DNA from: Flavobacteriales bacterium
GTDB taxonomy: Bacteria; Bacteroidota; Bacteroidia; Flavobacteriales_D; Sanyastnellaceae
Reading direction: 5' to 3'
Assembly (NCBI GenBank): GCA_947457285.1
Contig: CANGVZ010000144.1
Coordinates: 1 to 6,054 of the forward strand
DNA length: 6,054 nucleotides
The translations under genes and the position numbers were made by a program. The notes beneath the pieces were generated by a model. It did not search any database. It worked only from the letters and a program-made list of their open reading frames with translations, and had not been told where the DNA came from. Below are positions 5,571-6,054 of this stretch, piece after piece; position 1 is the stretch's first letter; every line of letters starts with the position of its first letter.

Positions 5571-6054
5571 ATGAATAATACCTCAAAATCAAAGATCACC
5601 GAAGAAATCAAGAAGGATTTATTTAGTGGAGATGATACCACGGTCATGAAGGCGGTGCATCGCTGTCAGGAAGAGGGCAGTAGCCAATTAGTGGAGCCTT
5701 TGATAGCTGTTTACTGCACAACCGGCAATATGATTATCAAGTCAGAAATAGGTGAAATGTTGGGGTCCTTGAAGGTATCTGGTGTCGACGATGTATTTAT
5801 GGATGCATTGAGAAACCCGGCCTTTAAAAATAGTAAAAGAGAATTACTAAGTTTTATCTGGAGTTCCGGTTTGCAGCCTGTGAATGATGTCGCTTTCATC
5901 ACGGAGCTGGCCATAGATGGTAGCTACGAGGAAGCCCTCGAGTGCCTTACCATTATCGAAAGCATGGACGACGCAATTCCTGAAAGCGAATTGTTGGAGG
6001 GTTCTTCGTTAGCACGCGCCTTCATTAGCAGCAATAAGGAAGATCAAAAAGTAG
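5571..6054 (+). CDS. Helical, HEAT-repeat-like hypothetical protein (5' part, cut by window end)
   Basis: An open frame starts at the ATG at 5571 and runs 161 codons without a stop to the right edge, so the C-terminus is missing. The product begins MNNTSKSKITEEIKKDLFSG and has no signal peptide or membrane segment. It is acidic and almost wholly helical by eye, in a series of paired helices of about 30-40 residues: a pattern of TTVMKAVHRCQEEGSSQLVEPLIAVY, then KSEIGEMLGSLKVSGVDDVFMDALRN, then KRELLSFIWSSGLQPVNDVAFITELAIDG, then EEALECLTIIESM. This order, with hydrophobic residues spaced inside each helix, resembles HEAT or armadillo-type repeats that act as protein-binding scaffolds. No catalytic motif is visible. 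A consensus promoter 4 nt upstream supports the start. It is divergent from the small secreted-protein gene. Function unknown; the repeat assignment is tentative. Confidence 0.8.
   Translation, partial: MNNTSKSKITEEIKKDLFSGDDTTVMKAVHRCQEEGSSQLVEPLIAVYCTTGNMIIKSEIGEMLGSLKVSGVDDVFMDALRNPAFKNSKRELLSFIWSSGLQPVNDVAFITELAIDGSYEEALECLTIIESMDDAIPESELLEGSSLARAFISSNKEDQKV

Noticed and set aside
5711..5914. A 67-codon minus-strand open frame opposite the HEAT-like gene
   Set aside because: It is antisense to a longer open frame with a consensus promoter, and has no recognisable features.
1..6054. tRNA or rRNA genes, CRISPR repeats, insertion-sequence ends, phage or defence genes
   Set aside because: None was seen on either strand. 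The gene content is housekeeping and envelope-related, with uniform base composition by eye.

Overview
The window looks like an ordinary chromosomal segment from a member of the Bacteroidota, probably a Cytophagales-like bacterium. Four things support this: a C-terminal T9SS type B (CHU_C, gliding-associated) sorting domain at the left edge; a bshC for bacillithiol synthesis; perfect matches to the Bacteroidota -7 promoter element TAnnTTTG in both divergent intergenic gaps; and no Shine-Dalgarno sequence before any start codon. The genus cannot be fixed from the sequence alone.

Layout, left to right. Bases 2-307 hold the 3' end of a large secreted T9SS cargo protein. Next is bshC (354-1910, +), which converges on ruvX/yqgF (1917-2327, -) with only 6 bp between their stop codons. 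A 57-bp divergent gap carries promoters for ruvX and for a tight plus-strand operon: dapD (2385-3206), a family 9 (heptosyltransferase-like) glycosyltransferase (3211-4206) and a GSCFA-domain protein (4203-5144). That operon converges on a small secreted protein of unknown function (5141-5491, -). The two genes share the palindrome CTAG as the stop codon of both strands. A second divergent gap (5492-5570) carries back-to-back promoters for this small gene and for a helical, HEAT-like hypothetical protein (5571 to the right edge, +) that the window cuts off.

How the genes relate. dapD makes a precursor of lysine and of meso-diaminopimelate for peptidoglycan, and the GT9 enzyme probably builds lipopolysaccharide core or another envelope glycan. 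The GSCFA protein is an SGNH-hydrolase relative of unknown substrate, so an envelope theme for the operon is plausible but inferred. bshC (low-molecular-weight thiol synthesis) and ruvX (16S rRNA maturation) are housekeeping genes. No bshA or bshB lies in the window.

No mobile element, CRISPR array, tRNA, rRNA or defence system is visible, and I do not see a convincing undescribed multi-gene system. The most interesting structure is regulatory. An intrinsic terminator for the small minus-strand gene is embedded in the coding end of the convergent GSCFA gene. In addition, several -7 elements sit so close to the ATG that leaderless mRNAs are likely. No gene-free stretch exceeds 80 bp.
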